64,000 nt of DNA from Teredinibacter haidensis (GCF_014211975.1 NZ_CP060084.1:4165001-4229000), one strand, 5' to 3'. Positions 9,593-18,393 are shown, counted from the stretch's first letter. Translations and numbers: made by a program. Notes: generated by a model not told the origin, from the letters alone.

Positions 9593-10594
9593 ATGAAACC
9601 ATTACAATATTTTTTAAATAAATATAAATACAAAAGTATGCATGTTGCTTTGATGCTTTTGTTTGTGTTTGGCGGATTACTGTTGTGGGCGTCGATGCGT
9701 TCATTTTGCTATCGTGTTGCATTTTGTGAATTTCACAGTCTTAAAAATGAATGGCTGGAGCCCGGTTCAAAACTTACTCGCTTGGATACCGGTGAGATAT
9801 TTGAAGCGGATGGACCGGTTTGGAATAACGATAACAGTGTTTATTTTCGTGCGGGTTCAGATGCATCTTTGTATCAATACCGTATTCGGGAAAATCTTGT
9901 CGAGCGAATGGATGGTGGTGGAAGCGGATTAAGGGGCCTTTTGATGCGGGGAGAAGATATCTTGGCCTGTAATTCAAAAGTGGGGCAGATTGTGCGGATA
10001 GATCAGTTGGGTAAAAGTGTGGGCGAGGTCAGCACGGGTTTTCTATCGCAGCGATTTAATCAGCCCAATGATATGGTCGCAGACCAGCATGGAGGCATAT
10101 ATTTTACCGACCCCTCCTGGAGTGCAGTTGATGTGCGCGCACAGCGTGCTAAAGGGGTTTACTACATCAATGGGGCTGGCCAAACAAGCTTGCTTATTCA
10201 CGATATGGACAAGCCAAATGGTATTGCTCTTTCACCGGAGGGTAAAACGCTTTACGTGGGGGATATGGGGAGTGACGAACTTAGACAATACGCTGTGTTG
10301 GCGCCGGGAAAGCTAGGTGAGTTTCGTCGCTTTGCCGAGTTTTCCGGCTTAGATCGCTCGAGTGTGCAGCCCGATGGTATGCGCACGGACAGCGCGGGAA
10401 ACCTATACGTCGCAACCCGGCGTGCTGTCGAGGTTTTTAATTCTGCGGGGGATTTTCTGGGCATGATCGATATTCCAGCCAGACCCTACCATATAGCTTT
10501 TTATGGATCGGAGAATAATACCCTGTTTATTGCCGCTGATCGCGGTATCTACTCCATCCCGCTGAAGGTGAACGGCGCCATTGCTCATGATTAA
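9593..10594 (+). CDS. Membrane-anchored SMP-30/gluconolactonase-like beta-propeller protein
   Basis: A protein of 333 residues with one N-terminal membrane helix (about residues 16-35) and a six-bladed propeller of the SMP-30/gluconolactonase/strictosidine synthase-like group. The repeated motifs DGPVWNND, QPNDMVAD, GIYFTDPSW, KPNGIALSPEGKTLYVGD and QPDGMRTDSAGNLYVA are typical. The family's metal ligands are Glu, Asn and Asp; here the Asn (PND) and Asp (PDG) are present, but the first motif reads ADGP instead of EGP, so Glu is replaced by Asp. It is divergent from the NRPS-PKS with a 228-bp shared gap and would face the periplasm. Lactone hydrolysis is the family expectation; a link to the NRPS-PKS product is only suggested by position. 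Confidence 0.75.
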   Translation: MKPLQYFLNKYKYKSMHVALMLLFVFGGLLLWASMRSFCYRVAFCEFHSLKNEWLEPGSKLTRLDTGEIFEADGPVWNNDNSVYFRAGSDASLYQYRIRENLVERMDGGGSGLRGLLMRGEDILACNSKVGQIVRIDQLGKSVGEVSTGFLSQRFNQPNDMVADQHGGIYFTDPSWSAVDVRAQRAKGVYYINGAGQTSLLIHDMDKPNGIALSPEGKTLYVGDMGSDELRQYAVLAPGKLGEFRRFAEFSGLDRSSVQPDGMRTDSAGNLYVATRRAVEVFNSAGDFLGMIDIPARPYHIAFYGSENNTLFIAADRGIYSIPLKVNGAIAHD

Positions 10595-10601
10595 TCGGGC
10601 C

Positions 10602-11540
10602 TTATTCGCTATCAGGTCGGAGGGAGGGTTTTATCAGCTTGGGCGTTTTACTGGAGCCTTCCGCAGAGACTTTGGTATTTTCCAATGTGATAAGTTGCAA
10701 GCCCGGCTGATTAATCTGCTCCAGGATATGGGAAAAGTGCAGCTGAAAGAGCGATTCATAGCTGCCATCGGACTTGGCTTTTCTCAGCCCGCTTTCCAGG
10801 CGCTCTGCCAGCTGGGGATTATTCCCGGTTACAAAAATGAAGATCGATAAAGGGTAATAGAGAATGATGTTGGGAGCTATGGTGAGATCTGGAATAACGT
10901 GGGTTACGGTATCCAGAGTCCCCGCCGCTTCATTCGCGCCCATGGGGATATAGTCGAATCGCTTTTTATTCAGCATGGCGAAAAGGCTGTTAATCTCGAG
11001 TGATTCAATCACCTTTAATTGATTATTTCGCATTATCTCAACATCTGGCCAGCGTATACCCTGGCCAGCGGTTAGTGCTGCAAGTTGTTCTTTGCTTTGA
11101 ATTTGTGCGAATTTATCTAAGTCCTGTTTGCGAATGACCAGCTGGCGATAACCTAAAAAGCCCTCAATAATCGGTTCTTTGACTCGAATAAAGGTATTAG
11201 TATTTTCCAGCGTTACGGAGTAGTAGGGTGCGATATGTATATTGTAGGTATCAGCCCTTGCTGATTCGATTCTTTCCCGCTCAAAATTTAGGGCTTTTTG
11301 GTAGGTGCGTAATTGGAAGGGGCCATAGCCTTCGCGGCTCTTCTCCAGCGCCAGCCAGACGACGGCTTGGTCGAAAGCATGTCGTCCTTTGGTGCCCCCC
11401 ATCCACATAGTATAGAGGGGCACAGCTTCTGGGGGACTGGTCTTGTCTGCACCGTAGGTATTGAAGGTAACGGTAAAAGGTAGCAGAAAAAATAAAAGCC
11501 GTTTCAATATATCCACACGAATAGATGATTGTTGCGCCAA
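10602..11540 (-). CDS. Periplasmic substrate-binding-protein-like protein
   Basis: A protein of 312 residues with an N-terminal secretion signal (LLFFLLPFTVTFNTYG) and a fold that resembles family 3 solute-binding proteins, such as those for amino acids. Telling segments are the early IRVKEPIIEGFLGYRQLVIRK, a central NSLFAMLNKKRFDYIPMG and a late AERLESGLRKAKSDGSYESLF, which is how such proteins usually end. The start used is TTG at 11540. GTG at 11516 would put the signal peptide closer to the N-terminus, and neither has a clear ribosome binding site. The gene is convergent with the propeller gene, with 7 bases between them. No permease or ATPase partner is adjacent, so it may act as an orphan receptor or sensor. 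Confidence 0.6.
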   Translation of the reverse strand: MAQQSSIRVDILKRLLFFLLPFTVTFNTYGADKTSPPEAVPLYTMWMGGTKGRHAFDQAVVWLALEKSREGYGPFQLRTYQKALNFERERIESARADTYNIHIAPYYSVTLENTNTFIRVKEPIIEGFLGYRQLVIRKQDLDKFAQIQSKEQLAALTAGQGIRWPDVEIMRNNQLKVIESLEINSLFAMLNKKRFDYIPMGANEAAGTLDTVTHVIPDLTIAPNIILYYPLSIFIFVTGNNPQLAERLESGLRKAKSDGSYESLFQLHFSHILEQINQPGLQLITLENTKVSAEGSSKTPKLIKPSLRPDSE

Positions 11541-11668
11541 ACTGCTATGGTTCTAGCCTGCCTGCATTTTGGAGCGCGATACTATCAAAGATAGCACCCT
11601 ATTTTAGAAATGTTAGGCATTTGGTTCGTTCTGGCAACGACTCAATAATGCACGCTCGAACTCTGCGA

Positions 11669-13168
11669 CTAGGTTTTGGCCCTGTCCAGATTCCGATATC
11701 CCAAAGCTTCGGAGATGCTGGCTACGCCCAGGGCTTCCGCCCCGGCCATATCTGCCAGAGTTCGAGCTACTCGCAGGATGCGATCGTAGGCGCGGGCCGA
11801 GAGGTGGAGCTGAGAAAGGGCGGTTGCGAGCAGTTGCTGCTCCTGCTTGCCCAAAGCACAGTATTTTGCCAGCTCCTTACCCTTCAAATTTGCGTTCAAC
11901 TTGTCTTGTCTTTGCATTTGCCGCTGTCTGGTTTGCTTTACGCGCGCGCGGATAGACTCGCTGTTTTCGCCCTCTGGCTTTTGTTGCAGCTGATCGATAG
12001 GGATAGCGCCGACCGGGATATGGAGGTCGATTCGATCGAGCAAGGGGCCGGAAATCTTATCGGAGTAGCGGGAAATCTGCTGGGGAGTGCAGCGGCATCG
12101 GTCGGTGCCGTCGTTGTGGAATCCGCAGGGGCAGGGGTTCATGGCCGCAATCAACTGAAAGCTGGCTGGGTATTCCACTTGAGCGCTGGCACGGGAAATA
12201 CAGATATGGCCACTTTCGAGGGGTTCTCTGAGCACTTCCAGCACCTGCCGGGGAAATTCCGGCAATTCATCCAGAAATAGTACGCCCTTATGGGCGAGCG
12301 AGATCTCACCGGGCCGGGGATTACTGCCACCGCCAACCAAGGCAACGGCAGAGGACGTATGGTGGGGCGAACGGAACGGGCGTATGCGCCAATCGCCGTT
12401 AAGTTTTTGATTGGCTACCGATTTTACCGCCGCGATTTCCAGCGCTTCCCGTTCCTCTAGCGCCGGCATGATACTGGGTAGGCGTGACGCCAGCATGGAT
12501 TTTCCGGTCCCCGGAGGGCCGTAAAACAATAAATTGTGGCCACCGCTGGCGGCGACCTCTAGTGCTCTACGAGCCTGAGGTTGCCCCTTAACTTCGGACA
12601 TATCCATCGGGTAATGTATGTCCAGTTGCTCTGGCGCGATCGGAGGCGCGAGCTTTTCACGCCCATGTAAATGCGCGCATACCCGAAGCAGGTTGGTTGC
12701 GGTGAGAATGGGCGTATCTTGACAGATAGCGAGTTCGGCAGCGTTCGCTTCAGGGCCTATCAGGGTGCGGTTGGCATGGCCACACGCTATGGCCGTGGGT
12801 AAGCTGCCGCGCACGCGGCGCAGGTTGCCTGAAAGCGCCAGCTCGCCAATAAATTCGTACTGGTTTAGTTGGTCTTGCGGTATTTGCTCGGATGCGGCAA
12901 GAATACCCAGGGCGATGGCTAAATCGTAGCGGCCGCCCTCTTTCGGCAGATCGGCAGGGGCCAAATTGACGGTAATCCGCCGCTGGGGGAATTCAAAGTG
13001 GCTGTTCATCAGGGCGCTACGAACCCGGTCTTTACTTTCTTTAACCGCGGCTTCGGGCAAGCCGACAATGGTGAAGCCAGGTAAGCCGTTGGAAAGGTGG
13101 GTTTCTACGGTTACCAGTGGGGAATCGATACCCAGTTGGGCACGGGTGTAGATGACAGCGAGAGACAT
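11669..13168 (-). CDS. comM: YifB/ComM-family AAA+ ATPase (Mg chelatase-like)
   Basis: A 499-residue protein with the full ComM layout: an N-terminal Lon-protease-like domain (residues about 20-145), a central AAA+ module with Walker A GPPGTGKSMLASRL near residue 215 and Walker B LFLDELPEF near 300, and the C-terminal Mg-chelatase-like lid. ComM is a helicase that promotes branch migration when transformed DNA is integrated. It lies 78 bases downstream of ubiK on the same strand. In Pseudomonas the comM, ubiK and rep genes lie in one neighbourhood, usually with glnK-amtB; glnK and amtB are absent here. Confidence 0.93.
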   Translation of the reverse strand: MSLAVIYTRAQLGIDSPLVTVETHLSNGLPGFTIVGLPEAAVKESKDRVRSALMNSHFEFPQRRITVNLAPADLPKEGGRYDLAIALGILAASEQIPQDQLNQYEFIGELALSGNLRRVRGSLPTAIACGHANRTLIGPEANAAELAICQDTPILTATNLLRVCAHLHGREKLAPPIAPEQLDIHYPMDMSEVKGQPQARRALEVAASGGHNLLFYGPPGTGKSMLASRLPSIMPALEEREALEIAAVKSVANQKLNGDWRIRPFRSPHHTSSAVALVGGGSNPRPGEISLAHKGVLFLDELPEFPRQVLEVLREPLESGHICISRASAQVEYPASFQLIAAMNPCPCGFHNDGTDRCRCTPQQISRYSDKISGPLLDRIDLHIPVGAIPIDQLQQKPEGENSESIRARVKQTRQRQMQRQDKLNANLKGKELAKYCALGKQEQQLLATALSQLHLSARAYDRILRVARTLADMAGAEALGVASISEALGYRNLDRAKT

Positions 13169-13246
13169 AGACGTCCTTGTTATAGTTGTGGCGCAAAATC
13201 CTTCTCGCCATTTTATGTGTTGTTAGGTGATCACGTCGGTAGATGG

Positions 13247-13495
13247 TCAGAGCTGAGGCTTTTGTTCGTTTTCCAACTCAGCCAATTTGAGTTCCAAAGC
13301 GTCCAGCTTTTCTCTGGTGCGCAGTAAAACAGCCTGCTGAGCGTCGAACTCGTCGCGGGTCACTAGGTTTAATTTACGTAAAGCTGATTCAATGATGGCG
13401 CGCAATTGAGAGGATGCTTCCATCGAGCCGGAGGAAAAACCACTCACTTTTTCATTGAACTCGGAGAAAAGCTGTTTAGCGAGTTGATCAATCAT
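13247..13495 (-). CDS. ubiK: Ubiquinone biosynthesis accessory factor UbiK (YqiC/BMFP family)
   Basis: A small protein of 82 residues starting MIDQLAKQLF and ending in a coiled coil (residues about 50-78, DAQQAVLLRTREKLDALELK). This length and layout are those of UbiK, which forms a complex with UbiJ and assists aerobic ubiquinone synthesis. A longer reading frame extends upstream to 13678, but the ATG at 13495 gives the family N-terminus, so the shorter form is chosen. The neighbour downstream is comM. Confidence 0.88.
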   Translation of the reverse strand: MIDQLAKQLFSEFNEKVSGFSSGSMEASSQLRAIIESALRKLNLVTRDEFDAQQAVLLRTREKLDALELKLAELENEQKPQL

Positions 13496-13672
13496 AACTC
13501 TGTTGTACCTTGAACGTGGAGGTACACATAATAAACCAAATCCGGAAGTAAAGCAGTTGTACAGGTTTTGTCCTACGTTGGTGCTTAAGCTTGCTCCATC
13601 TTGGTTAGTCTTATCGTGGGGAGGCATAAAAATCACTTTTGGACTGCTAGGGGAAAATCGTAATGGCTTGCC

Positions 13673-13688
13673 AGGCAAGGATATTGCA
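13673..13688 (+). promoter_or_regulatory. Candidate sigma-54 promoter for the urease operon
   Basis: The sequence AGGCAAGGATATTGCA has the invariant GG (13674-13675) and GC (13686-13687) separated by exactly 10 bases, plus the flanking GGCA and TTGCA of the -24/-12 consensus. Transcription would begin near 13699, leaving a leader of about 130 bases before ureD. Sigma-54 control fits nitrogen-regulated urease operons. Confidence 0.55.
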
Positions 13689-13739
13689 CTTAGATCACTC
13701 TATTGGCGTAAAGCCAGTTAAGCGACCAATTAAGTTGAG

Positions 13740-13772
13740 ATTATCGCACTATAGTGGGGCGATAATTTTTTT
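13740..13772 (+). terminator. Hairpin plus T run in the ureD leader (possible attenuator)
   Basis: ATTATCGC (13740-13747) pairs perfectly with GCGATAAT (13759-13766) and is followed by a run of seven Ts. The loop overlaps a second palindrome, CACTATAGTG (13747-13756), so two alternative folds are possible. It sits between the predicted sigma-54 start and ureD, which suits transcription attenuation. It could instead be an operator. Confidence 0.45.
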
Positions 13773-13829
13773 CGTGTACTCTATTGGGGCTTGTCCGTAT
13801 AAAACCATAACTCGAAATCGAATAATTTT

Positions 13830-14711
13830 ATGCCTCAGACTTTGCCCTTCCATCAAAATGTACCGTCTACAGTATCGCGGGAATGGCGGGCGAAGATAGA
13901 GCTTGGTTTGTCTCCCCGGGCTGGCCGAACCCGGTTGGTCCGTTCCGTTCATAAAGGGCCTCTTCGGGTTCAGCGGCCGTTTTATCCCGAGCCAACGGAT
14001 TGTTGTCACGTTTATCTATTACACCCACCCGGTGGCCTGGTGATTGGTGATCAGCTGAATATTGCTATCGACCTGGAAGAAAACGCTAACGCGTTAATTA
14101 CCACACCATCGGCGGGGAAAATTTATGGTGCTAAGGGCTCAGCAGTTGAGCAGTGCCAGAGTGTGGTACTGCGCATTGCCAGTGGCGCTACACTAGAATG
14201 GTTGCCGCAGGAAACTATCGTATTCGATTCGTCCAATGGTCGATTGAGTACGCGGGTGGAGTTGGAAGGCAGTGCACAATACGCGGGCTGGGATATTGTT
14301 CGCCTTGGGCGCGCGGCCAGTGGGGAAACATTTAAAACTGGTGAGTGTCGGCAAAATCTGGAAATTTGGCAAGACGAAAAGCCGCTGTTTATAGAGCGCA
14401 ATCGGATTGTCGCAGGCGGCGATATACAGCAATCTATTTTTGGCCTGCAAAACAAAAATACCTTCGGTACTTTTCTGGTAACGGCTTCGCTTACACGAGA
14501 CACTATTGACGGCTTAATCGAACAGCTGCTGGTGCTCGATAGCAAGGCTGCGGAATCCTGGGGCCTAACACAAAAGCAGCAGGTGTTTATTGCACGTTAT
14601 CTTGGCGATGATGTCGCTCTGTGTAGAAAAGGTTTTGAGTTGATATGGAAGAGCATCAGGCCAATCTTTAATGGTCGGGAGGCGACGGCCCCCAGAATTT
14701 GGAATACATAG
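13830..14711 (+). CDS. ureD: Urease accessory protein UreD
   Basis: A 293-residue UreD (UreH in some nomenclatures), the scaffold that binds apo-urease and, with UreF and UreG, delivers nickel. Family marks are GPLRVQRPFYPE, HPPGGLVIGDQL, TTPSAGKIY and LEWLPQETIVFD. The ATG at 13830 has no good ribosome binding site, but the alignment of the N-terminal region to the family supports it. It is the first gene of the ureDABCEFG cluster, 54 bases before ureA. Confidence 0.95.
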   Translation: MPQTLPFHQNVPSTVSREWRAKIELGLSPRAGRTRLVRSVHKGPLRVQRPFYPEPTDCCHVYLLHPPGGLVIGDQLNIAIDLEENANALITTPSAGKIYGAKGSAVEQCQSVVLRIASGATLEWLPQETIVFDSSNGRLSTRVELEGSAQYAGWDIVRLGRAASGETFKTGECRQNLEIWQDEKPLFIERNRIVAGGDIQQSIFGLQNKNTFGTFLVTASLTRDTIDGLIEQLLVLDSKAAESWGLTQKQQVFIARYLGDDVALCRKGFELIWKSIRPIFNGREATAPRIWNT

Positions 14712-14765
14712 CGCTATGCGCCCCGACATGAAATAGTGAAAACAATAACGTGAGAGGAATCCACA

Positions 14766-15068
14766 ATGGAACTCAGTCCACGCGAAAAAGATAAATTACT
14801 CATATTCACCGCATCACTTTTAGCCGAAAGGAGGAAAGCGAAAGGCATAAAATTAAATTATCCTGAATCCATCGCTTTAATCTCTGCCGAAATTATGGAA
14901 GGCGCTCGTGAAGGGAGGACAGTTGCAGAGCTGATGAGTTACGGACGAACAATTTTAACGCGCGATGACGTAATGGATGGTATTCCGGAAATGATTCACG
15001 ATGTTCAAGTGGAAGCCACTTTTCCTGATGGAACCAAACTCGTTACTGTGCACGAGCCCATCGTATAA
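14766..15068 (+). CDS. ureA: Urease subunit gamma
   Basis: A 100-residue gamma subunit with the usual length and the family N-terminus MELSPREKDKLLIFTASLLA, and with LNYPESIALIS and AELMSYGRTIL. It forms the (alpha-beta-gamma)3 urease with UreB and UreC in the cytoplasm. A GAGAGGAAT ribosome binding site precedes the ATG. The following ureB begins 11 bases after its stop. Confidence 0.97.
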   Translation: MELSPREKDKLLIFTASLLAERRKAKGIKLNYPESIALISAEIMEGAREGRTVAELMSYGRTILTRDDVMDGIPEMIHDVQVEATFPDGTKLVTVHEPIV

Positions 15069-15079
15069 GGAGTAGCAAT

Positions 15080-15385
15080 ATGATACCCGGCGAATACGAT
15101 ATTAAAGCAGGTGAAATTGAACTGAATGCAGGGCGTAATACCGTCATCCTAAAAGTGGCGAATAGCGGCGACCGTCCTATACAGGTGGGTTCGCACTACC
15201 ATTTTTATGAAACGAATCCCGCACTTGATTTCGATAGGGGTAAAGCGAAGGGTTTTCGTTTAAATATTGCTGCGGGCACAGCGGTGCGTTTTGAACCGGG
15301 CCAGGATCGCGAAGTGGAACTGGTGGAAATTGCCGGGGACAAAAAGGTGTACGGTTTTCGTGGCGATATTATGGGTAGCCTGTAA
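15080..15385 (+). CDS. ureB: Urease subunit beta
   Basis: A 101-residue beta subunit opening MIPGEYDIKAGEIELNAGR with the conserved NSGDRPIQVGSHYHF and GTAVRFEPGQ segments. It is a separate small subunit, as is usual in proteobacteria, and not fused to gamma as in Helicobacter. A good AAGGAG site lies before the ATG, and ureC follows after 20 bases. Confidence 0.97.
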   Translation: MIPGEYDIKAGEIELNAGRNTVILKVANSGDRPIQVGSHYHFYETNPALDFDRGKAKGFRLNIAAGTAVRFEPGQDREVELVEIAGDKKVYGFRGDIMGSL

Positions 15386-15405
15386 AACAATTTGGGGATA
15401 TAGCA

Positions 15406-17109
15406 ATGAGCAAAATAGATCGCAAGGCCTATGCCGATATGTTCGGTCCCACCGTGGGTGACCGCGTTCGCCTGGGGGATACTGAACTTTGGATTGAGGT
15501 AGAAAAAGATTTCACCACCCATGGGGAAGAAGTGAAATTCGGCGGGGGCAAGGTTATTCGCGATGGCATGGGGCAGAGTCAGGCTTCCTGCGTGGATACA
15601 CCCGACACGGTGATTACCAACGCCCTGATTCTCGATCACTGGGGCATTGTTAAGGCTGACGTAGCGATAAAAAGTGGTCGTATTGCGACTATTGGTAAAG
15701 CGGGCAACCCAGATATTCAGCCTGATGTCACAATCGAAATTGGGCCGGGCACGGAGATTATAGCGGGCGAAGGCCAGATCCTTACCGCCGGTGCGATTGA
15801 TGCACACATTCATTTTATCTGTCCCCAGCAAATTGAAGAGGCGCTAATGAGTGGTACCACCACCATGATAGGTGGTGGTACAGGCCCTGCGACCGGTACC
15901 AATGCGACTACCTGTACACCCGGCCCCTGGCATATTCAAAAAATGCTGGAGGCCGCTGAAAGTTTTGCCATGAACCTGGGGTTCCTGGGGAAAGGTAACG
16001 CCAGTTTGCCAACGGCTTTAAACGAACAGTTGGAAGCGGGCGCACTGGGTCTAAAGCTGCATGAAGACTGGGGGACGACACCAGCCTCGATCGATAATTG
16101 TTTGTCTGTAGCGGAAAATTATGATGTGCAGGTTGCCATTCATACCGATACCCTGAACGAATCCGGCTTTGTTGAGGATACGCTCGCCGCGTTTAAAGGG
16201 CGCACCATTCACACCTACCATACCGAAGGTGCTGGGGGTGGGCACGCGCCGGACATTATTAAAGCGTGTGGTTCCGATAATGTTTTGCCTTCATCGACCA
16301 ACCCAACTCGTCCATACACGGTCAATACCGTGGATGAGCATTTGGATATGCTCATGGTTTGCCACCACCTCGACCCGAATATTCCCGAGGATGTGGCCTT
16401 CGCCGATTCACGTATTCGCAAGGAAACTATTGCTGCAGAAGATATTCTTCATGATCTGGGCGCGTTTTCCATGATCGCTTCCGATTCACAAGCTATGGGC
16501 CGTGTAGGCGAAGTGATTTGTCGCACCTGGCAGACTGCCCATAAAATGAAAGTGCAGCGCGGAGCTTTACCCGAGGACAACGGTACCAGCGATAACTTTC
16601 GCGCAAAACGTTATATCGCCAAGTACACGATTAACCCCGCACTCGCGCACGGCATCTCGCACGAAGTCGGTTCTATTGAGGTAGGTAAACTGGCTGACCT
16701 TGTTCTGTGGAAGCCCGCTTTCTTTGGTGTAAAACCCTCGATGATTATAAAGGGGGGTGCGATTGCGGCAGCACCAATGGGAGACCCGAATGCTTCTATT
16801 CCAACACCACAGCCGGTTCACTACCGCAAAATGTTTGGCGCCTACGGCAAGGCTGCAACGGGCACGTCTGTCAGTTTTGTTTCCCAGGGAGCTATCGATG
16901 CCGGTATTGCTGCCAGCTATAAACTGGAACGTCGACTGGTCGCGGTAAAAGCCTGCCGCAGCGTACAGAAAAAAGATATGGTGCATAATGCTTATCAACC
17001 CGTTATGGAGGTTGATCCTGAAACCTACGAAGTTCGCGCCGATGGTCAGTTGTTAACCTGTGAACCAGCCGAAGTGTTACCGCTGGCGCAACGATATTTT
17101 TTGTTTTAG
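15406..17109 (+). CDS. ureC: Urease subunit alpha (catalytic)
   Basis: The 567-residue catalytic subunit, which hydrolyses urea to ammonia and carbamate at a di-nickel centre. All active-site elements are visible: HIH in AIDAHIHF, the carbamylated Lys217 in GLKLHEDWG, the histidines in VAIHTDT and TYHTEGAGGGHAPD, and the nickel-binding Asp in MIASDSQAMG. The length and the lysine number match the Klebsiella enzyme. The ORF is intact, so the urease is expected to be active. Confidence 0.98.
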   Translation: MSKIDRKAYADMFGPTVGDRVRLGDTELWIEVEKDFTTHGEEVKFGGGKVIRDGMGQSQASCVDTPDTVITNALILDHWGIVKADVAIKSGRIATIGKAGNPDIQPDVTIEIGPGTEIIAGEGQILTAGAIDAHIHFICPQQIEEALMSGTTTMIGGGTGPATGTNATTCTPGPWHIQKMLEAAESFAMNLGFLGKGNASLPTALNEQLEAGALGLKLHEDWGTTPASIDNCLSVAENYDVQVAIHTDTLNESGFVEDTLAAFKGRTIHTYHTEGAGGGHAPDIIKACGSDNVLPSSTNPTRPYTVNTVDEHLDMLMVCHHLDPNIPEDVAFADSRIRKETIAAEDILHDLGAFSMIASDSQAMGRVGEVICRTWQTAHKMKVQRGALPEDNGTSDNFRAKRYIAKYTINPALAHGISHEVGSIEVGKLADLVLWKPAFFGVKPSMIIKGGAIAAAPMGDPNASIPTPQPVHYRKMFGAYGKAATGTSVSFVSQGAIDAGIAASYKLERRLVAVKACRSVQKKDMVHNAYQPVMEVDPETYEVRADGQLLTCEPAEVLPLAQRYFLF

Positions 17110-17163
17110 ATCCGGGCCAGCCTCCCGTAGAAATGGCGATTGAAGAAGAGTTGTATAAAACCA

Positions 17164-17610
17164 ATGTTAGAAGCATTCGAAATTAAAAAAAACATCGCAA
17201 ATAGCCAATACGAAGTTGTTGCGACCTATGAAGAGCGGAAAAAAAGTCGCCACAAGATTAAAACCACCTGTGGTGAAAATTTGGGCTGGTTTCTTGAGCG
17301 GGGTCATGTACTGGAGTATGGAGAATTTCTACAGTGCTCCAATGGTCAATATGTTCGCGTTGTGGCGGCGGAAGAATCTGTTAGCGAAGTCGTTAGCGAC
17401 AACGCCTTGTTGTTAACGCGTGCGGCTTACCATTTAGGCAATCGTCATGTGCCTTTGCAAGTGGGGGCGGGCTTTTTACGCTATCAGCACGATCATGTTC
17501 TGGATAATATGGTCAACGGCTTGGGGTTGTTGGTGGAGCATGCCAGCAAGCCATTTCATCCGGAAAATGGTGCTTACCACAGTAGTGGTGGCCATCATCA
17601 CGATCATTAG
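17164..17610 (+). CDS. ureE: Urease accessory protein UreE (nickel chaperone)
   Basis: A 148-residue UreE with the N-terminal peptide-binding domain, the C-terminal metal-binding domain (YHLGNRHVPLQV) and a His-rich tail ending GGHHHDH, which binds nickel. An in-frame TTG at 17140 would add eight residues; the ATG at 17164 gives a more usual N-terminus and is preferred, though neither has a clear ribosome binding site. It starts 54 bases after ureC and ends 2 bases before ureF. Confidence 0.93.
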   Translation: MLEAFEIKKNIANSQYEVVATYEERKKSRHKIKTTCGENLGWFLERGHVLEYGEFLQCSNGQYVRVVAAEESVSEVVSDNALLLTRAAYHLGNRHVPLQVGAGFLRYQHDHVLDNMVNGLGLLVEHASKPFHPENGAYHSSGGHHHDH

Positions 17611-17612
17611 CT

Positions 17613-18278
17613 ATGAATAAAAAATTGCTCCACTTGCTGCACCTAGCCAGCCCGGCGCTACCTATAGGTGCCTATGCTTATTCTCAAGGGCAGGAATACG
17701 CAGTGGAAAGTGGTTGGCTAAAAGAAGAGGGCGGGCTCTCAGAGTGGATTGCCGGGGTTTTGCAGTACAGTGTAGGCTGTTTGGATTTGCCAATATTACA
17801 GCGTCTTTACTGCGCGTGGCAGAGCGGCAATATTGAGCAGGTTAATGCGTGGAATAGCTTTATACGCGCAAACCGTGAGACAAGTGAGCTTTTACTGGAA
17901 GATGAACAGTTGGGGCAAGCGCTACAACGCTTGCTGATCTCGTTAGAAATGGAATCTGCCGATATCACATTAGAGTCTCCCGTTAGTTTCGTAAGTTTAT
18001 TTTCACTTGCTGGCGTACGCTGGCAAATTGACATTGAAGATCTAATGCAGGGCTTCGTTTGGAGCTGGCTAGAAAATCAGGTTGCTGCCGCCACAAAAAT
18101 TGTACCGTTAGGCCAGACGCACGCACAGAAATTGTTAATGGAGTTAATGGGCTTAATACCAGATGTTTGTGAAACGGCAAAAGGGCTGGCGGATCGAGAT
18201 ATCGGCGTTGGCTTGCCTGCGTTGGCAATTGCTTCATCGAGACATGAACGACAGTATTCGCGATTGTTTCGTTCATAG
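17613..18278 (+). CDS. ureF: Urease accessory protein UreF
   Basis: A 221-residue UreF, the helical partner that couples UreG to the UreD-urease complex and checks nickel insertion. Typical segments are LHLASPALPIGAYAYSQGQEYAV at the start, read here in part, and PLGQTHAQKLL and LPALAIASSRHERQYSRLFRS at the C-terminus. It follows ureE by 2 bases, so the two are probably co-translated. A gap of 115 bases then precedes ureG. Confidence 0.95.
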   Translation: MNKKLLHLLHLASPALPIGAYAYSQGQEYAVESGWLKEEGGLSEWIAGVLQYSVGCLDLPILQRLYCAWQSGNIEQVNAWNSFIRANRETSELLLEDEQLGQALQRLLISLEMESADITLESPVSFVSLFSLAGVRWQIDIEDLMQGFVWSWLENQVAAATKIVPLGQTHAQKLLMELMGLIPDVCETAKGLADRDIGVGLPALAIASSRHERQYSRLFRS

Positions 18279-18393
18279 AGTATTAGATTGTGCTCGACCT
18301 GGCATTGGATAATCTGCCCTTAACGAATACTCAACATCTGGCCCCACAAGGGCGGAATAAAACTTTGACGTAAATGAGATACGAATACGATTT

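Larger units (their letters stand above)
13496..13829. other. Intergenic region between ubiK and ureD
   Basis: The 334-bp divergent gap contains no credible gene. It holds a sigma-54 promoter candidate at 13673-13688, overlapping a CTTGCC-A-GGCAAG inverted repeat at 13667-13679, and a hairpin with a T run at 13740-13772. No convincing NtrC palindrome was found in this gap. Confidence 0.6.

Noticed and set aside
13500..13672. An NtrC binding site upstream of ureD at a TTGGTGC sequence
   Set aside because: Only one half-site is present; the matching GCACC half at 5-base spacing is missing.
13247..13678. A longer 143-residue version of UbiK
   Set aside because: The first 61 residues are unlike the family; the ATG at 13495 gives the standard UbiK N-terminus and length.
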